From assembly GCA_024225635.1 (NCBI GenBank), contig JAAEMK010000744.1:1-64000 (forward strand): 64,000 nt of DNA, read 5' to 3'. Origin of the DNA: Desulfobacteraceae bacterium (GTDB taxonomy: Bacteria; Desulfobacterota; Desulfobacteria; Desulfobacterales; Desulfobacteraceae). Below, piece after piece: positions 61,160 to 64,000 of the stretch. Under the pieces are notes generated by a model, which was given only the letters and a program-made list of their open reading frames with translations, did not search any database and had not been told where the DNA came from. Numbering within the stretch: the first letter of the stretch is position 1; each line of letters starts with the position of its first letter. A program made the translations under genes and the position numbers.

Positions 61160-62146
61160 ATGAAAACCATACTCAAAACGGTGATGGCCGCATTTCTGAT
61201 CGCCTGTTCCGCTTTTTCGACAGCCGCGGCCCAGGACCCGGTCCTGGTCGGAATCTCAAAGATCGTTGCCCACCCGGCCCTTGACGCCCTGGAAACCGGT
61301 GTCCAGGACGGGATAAAGGAAAGTTTTCCCAACGCACGGTTTGACCTTCAAAACGCCAACGGAGAGCTTGCAACAGCGGCCTCCATCGCCCAGAAGTTCA
61401 AGTCCCAGAAAGTGGACATTGCCGTTGGCATTGCAACCCCCACGGCCCAGGCCCTGGTGGGAACAATCAAAAAACGCCCGGTGCTCTTCTGCGCCGTGAC
61501 CGACCCTGTGGGCGCTGGCCTTGTGGGTTCCACGGACAAAGGGGAGAAGAACGTCACCGGCACCTCGGACATGACCCCGGTGCGGGAGCAGATCAAGCTT
61601 TTGAACCGGATCAAGCCCCTCAAGACCCTGGGCCATGTTTACTGCAGCAGCGAAGCCAATGCCGTTGCCCTGGCCGTGATCGCCAAACAGGTGTGCAAGG
61701 AGATGGGCATCCGGTTTGTTGAAACCACGGTGACCAACTCGGCCGAGGTGATGCAGGCGGTTCAGACCATCGCATCCCGGGTGGACGGCATCTATCTCAG
61801 CAACGACAACACCGTATTTTCAGCCCTTTCCGCCGTCACCGCCGTTGCCATGAAGCACAGGATACCGGTGATGTCGGCCGACCCGAGCTCGGCTGCGGAC
61901 AACGATGTCCTGGCCGCCTGGGGATTTGACTACTACAAGATGGGTAAAGCCACCGGCCATCTTGCGGCACGGATTCTCAAGGGTGAAAAACCGGAAAACA
62001 TCCCCACCCTCTTCATGACCGACCCGAGCGACGTGGATCTGTTGATCAACAAGGATGTGGCCAAAAAGCTGGGCCTTGAATTCCCGGCAGACGTTGAGGC
62101 CTCGGCCAACACCATCATCGAAAACGGAAAACCCACGAGAAAGTAG
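61160..62146 (+). CDS. ABC substrate-binding protein (ABC_sub_bind / TrpX type)
   Basis: Signal peptide (1-24, ending TAAAQDP), then the ABC_sub_bind domain: VGISKIVAHPALDALETGVQDG, VDIAVGIATPTAQAL, FCAVTDPVGAGLV and later GIYLSNDNTVFSAL. These proteins capture small aromatic or amino-acid-like substrates (TrpX binds tryptophan/phenylalanine/tyrosine); the ligand here is unknown. First gene of a three-gene uptake operon; AAGGAG lies upstream. Confidence 0.9.
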   Translation: MKTILKTVMAAFLIACSAFSTAAAQDPVLVGISKIVAHPALDALETGVQDGIKESFPNARFDLQNANGELATAASIAQKFKSQKVDIAVGIATPTAQALVGTIKKRPVLFCAVTDPVGAGLVGSTDKGEKNVTGTSDMTPVREQIKLLNRIKPLKTLGHVYCSSEANAVALAVIAKQVCKEMGIRFVETTVTNSAEVMQAVQTIASRVDGIYLSNDNTVFSALSAVTAVAMKHRIPVMSADPSSAADNDVLAAWGFDYYKMGKATGHLAARILKGEKPENIPTLFMTDPSDVDLLINKDVAKKLGLEFPADVEASANTIIENGKPTRK

Positions 62147-62153
62147 AGCGACC

Positions 62154-63044
62154 ATGATAGAAGGCATATTTGTTGAAGGGCTGATCTACTCGATCATGGC
62201 CCTGGGGGTATTTTTTACCTTTCGAATCCTCGACTTTCCCGATCTTACCGTGGACGGCTCCTTTCCCATGGGAGCGGTGGTCATGGCCGCCTGTCTCCAC
62301 CAGGGTGTCAACCCGGTCACGGGATTGCTGCTGGCCTTTACCGGCGGGGTCATGGCAGGCGTAGTCACGGCCGAGATCCACAACCGGCTCAAGGTTCCCC
62401 ACCTTCTGGCCGGCATCCTCACCATGACCATGCTCTACTCGGTCAACATCCGGATATTGTCCAACAGGGCCAACCTTCCCCTCCTGAGGGTGGATACGGT
62501 CCTGACAAAGATCCATGCATGGAGTGAGGGATTGCTTTCGCCTGAATGGGCATCCCTGATCTTCTTCATCCTTGTGGTGATGGTGATCAAAAAAGGGCTG
62601 GACCTCTTTTTCATCACGGACATGGGACTCATGTTCGGGGCCCTTGGCAACAACGAGCAGATGGTGAGGACCCAGGGGGTAAACCCCGCCATCCTCAAAT
62701 CAATCGGTGTGGGCCTCTCCAACGGGCTTGTGGCGCTTTCAGGGGCATTTGCCGCCCAATACCAGGGATTTGCCGACGTCAACCTGGGCCAGGGCATCGT
62801 GGTGTCCGGCCTTGCCTCGGTAATGCTCGGGGAGTTTCTGCTCCGGTCCAACCGCATCTCCATCCTCACCCTGAGGGTGGTGCTGGGAACCATCCTGTTC
62901 AAGGCGATCATGTATCTCGGGCGCTATTACGGCTACTACATCAACATGACCCCCAACGATCTCAAGCTCATTGCGGGCATCCTCATCATCATCTCCCTTG
63001 CCGCCGCAAATATAAGGAACCGAAAGGAGAAAACCCGGTCATGA
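62154..63044 (+). CDS. ABC transporter permease
   Basis: Eight or so membrane helices of the branched-chain-like permease type. The true start is the ATG at 62154 (MIEGIFVEGLIY), 7 nt after the binding protein stop; the open frame further left only overlaps that gene. Conserved ALGVFFTFRILDFPDLTVDGS and LGNNEQMVRTQGVNP segments match permeases found with ABC_sub_bind proteins. It overlaps the ATPase by ATGA. Confidence 0.92.
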   Translation: MIEGIFVEGLIYSIMALGVFFTFRILDFPDLTVDGSFPMGAVVMAACLHQGVNPVTGLLLAFTGGVMAGVVTAEIHNRLKVPHLLAGILTMTMLYSVNIRILSNRANLPLLRVDTVLTKIHAWSEGLLSPEWASLIFFILVVMVIKKGLDLFFITDMGLMFGALGNNEQMVRTQGVNPAILKSIGVGLSNGLVALSGAFAAQYQGFADVNLGQGIVVSGLASVMLGEFLLRSNRISILTLRVVLGTILFKAIMYLGRYYGYYINMTPNDLKLIAGILIIISLAAANIRNRKEKTRS

Positions 63045-63835
63045 TACGACTCGAAAAGGTCAGAAAAACTTTTGGGTTAGGCACGGCCGGTGAAAAGACC
63101 GTGATCCGCAACCTCGACTTCAAGGTTGAAAAAGGCGACTTCATCACCGTTGTGGGCAGCAACGGGGCGGGCAAGACCACCCTGTTCAACCTCATCTCCG
63201 GCAGCATCTTCCCCACCAGGGGAAAAATCATGCTCAAAGGAAAAGAGGTCACCCGGGAACCCGAATACAAGCGGGCAAAGGCCATCGGCCGGATATTCCA
63301 GGACCCCCTTGCAGGCACGGCCTCCAACATGACCCTGGAGGACAACATGATGATCACCAGCAGCAAGGGGTTCAAGTGGCCCTGGATCAGCCTGACCAAC
63401 AAGATGCGGCAGTCATTCCAAGAGCAGGTCAAGCAGCTTGATATGGGTCTTGAATCCAGGCTCAAGGAGAATGTCAGCACCCTTTCAGGCGGCCAGCGCC
63501 AGGCGCTGACCCTGCTGATGACCGTCACATCCAACCCCGATATTCTGCTCCTTGACGAGCACACGGCCGCCCTTGATCCCAGGAACGCCGACCTTGTCAT
63601 GGAGCTGACCAAACGCTTTATCAATGAAAAGGGCCTTACCACACTGATGGTGACCCACAACATGAACCACGCCATCGAATTTGGTAACCGGCTCATCATG
63701 ATGGACCAGGGAGAAATAATAATCGATGTAAAACAAGAGGCCAAGAAGCAACTGACCAAACAACGCTTAATAGAAATGTTTAGTGAAATAAAAAAACGAG
63801 ACTTTGAAAACGATGAAGTTCTCCTCACGTCTTAG
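63041..63835 (+). CDS. ABC transporter ATP-binding protein
   Basis: Walker A GSNGAGKTT, Q-loop region GRIFQDPLAG, signature LSGGQRQ, Walker B ILLLDEHTAALD and H-loop VTHNM are all intact. ATG at 63041 overlaps the permease stop by ATGA; the frame is open leftwards inside the permease without homology. It powers the uptake system with the two genes upstream. Confidence 0.94.
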   Translation: MIRLEKVRKTFGLGTAGEKTVIRNLDFKVEKGDFITVVGSNGAGKTTLFNLISGSIFPTRGKIMLKGKEVTREPEYKRAKAIGRIFQDPLAGTASNMTLEDNMMITSSKGFKWPWISLTNKMRQSFQEQVKQLDMGLESRLKENVSTLSGGQRQALTLLMTVTSNPDILLLDEHTAALDPRNADLVMELTKRFINEKGLTTLMVTHNMNHAIEFGNRLIMMDQGEIIIDVKQEAKKQLTKQRLIEMFSEIKKRDFENDEVLLTS

Positions 63836-63850
63836 AAGGAATAGATTTAA

Positions 63851-64000
63851 ATGAAGAACACAGCTCAAAACAACAACATTCGAAATATTGCCATTATTGC
63901 CCATGTTGACCATGGAAAGACCACCCTTGTGGATGCCATGTTCAAGCAGAGCGGCATGTTCCGACAGGGCAAAGAAGTGGATGACAGGATCATGGACTCC
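63851..64000 (+). CDS. typA: GTP-binding protein TypA/BipA (5' part only)
   Basis: The visible 50 codons give [20 protein letters not shown] (P-loop AHVDHGKT) and then [20 protein letters not shown], which matches the TypA/BipA start rather than EF-G or LepA. The gene continues past the right edge. TypA is a ribosome-associated GTPase for stress and cold growth. AGAAGGA precedes the ATG. Confidence 0.9.
   Translation, partial: MKNTAQNNNIRNIAIIAHVDHGKTTLVDAMFKQSGMFRQGKEVDDRIMDS

Overview
The window looks like a chromosomal segment of a deltaproteobacterium, most likely a sulfate-reducing Desulfobacteraceae-type Desulfobacterota. This placement is an inference from protein style: a flavoredoxin-like remnant, many CHASE/PAS/GGDEF and histidine-kinase sensors, and a GC-rich core with frequent ATGA-coupled genes. 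No rRNA or tRNA is present to confirm it. Most of the window is one large type VI secretion system (T6SS) locus of about 50 kb (8.9-56.8 kb), flanked by signalling and housekeeping genes.

Left flank (1-8.7 kb): a small exported protein; a YfiR / sensor kinase / receiver operon on the minus strand; a LysR regulator divergent from an EamA exporter. Then come two damaged genes: a flavin reductase cut off after about 63 codons, and a three-module receptor-GGDEF gene split by one in-frame TAA.

T6SS core operon (8.9-29.3 kb, plus strand): a novel zinc-finger protein with a repeated threonine-motif tail, an FHA-C protein without an FHA domain, tssJ, tssK, tssL, tssM, tagF, a 35-aa mini-ORF made by duplication of the tagF tail, tagJ/impE, tssA, tssB, tssC, hcp, tssE, tssF, tssG and clpV (tssH). 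Genes are tightly packed, often overlapping by 4-40 nt.

Accessory island (29.3-41.4 kb): visibly more AT-rich and patchy. It holds a coiled-coil membrane protein, DUF3795 and OsmC proteins, a degraded group II intron joined to the tail of an M91-type metallopeptidase, a chagasin-like inhibitor, an intact patatin, a secreted esterase, a putative permuted papain-like effector with a lipoprotein partner, a deleted patatin, an aspzincin (M35-like) metallopeptidase with an exported partner, and a TPR-methyltransferase. Three copies of a short repeat stand just upstream of three of these effector-like genes.

VgrG module (41.6-49.7 kb): vgrG, DUF6484, DUF2169, a catalytically dead ketosynthase-like protein, a PAAR-like DUF4150 protein with an HNH-type toxin end, a beta-propeller-like candidate partner and a HEAT-repeat protein.

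Phospho-control module (49.8-56.8 kb): an FHA protein, a LysM/TPR lipoprotein and a LysM-like polysaccharide deacetylase on the minus strand; divergently a Cache-like sensor with zinc ribbon, a sensor Ser/Thr kinase (PpkA type) and a PP2C phosphatase (PppA type). The expected logic is threonine phosphorylation controlling T6SS firing, with the FHA protein reading the mark, possibly on the four-motif tail of the first operon gene.

Right flank (56.8-64 kb): an unknown protein, a CHASE4-PAS-GGDEF protein, a SpoU RNA methyltransferase, a three-gene ABC uptake system of the TrpX/ABC_sub_bind type, and the start of typA/bipA running off the end.
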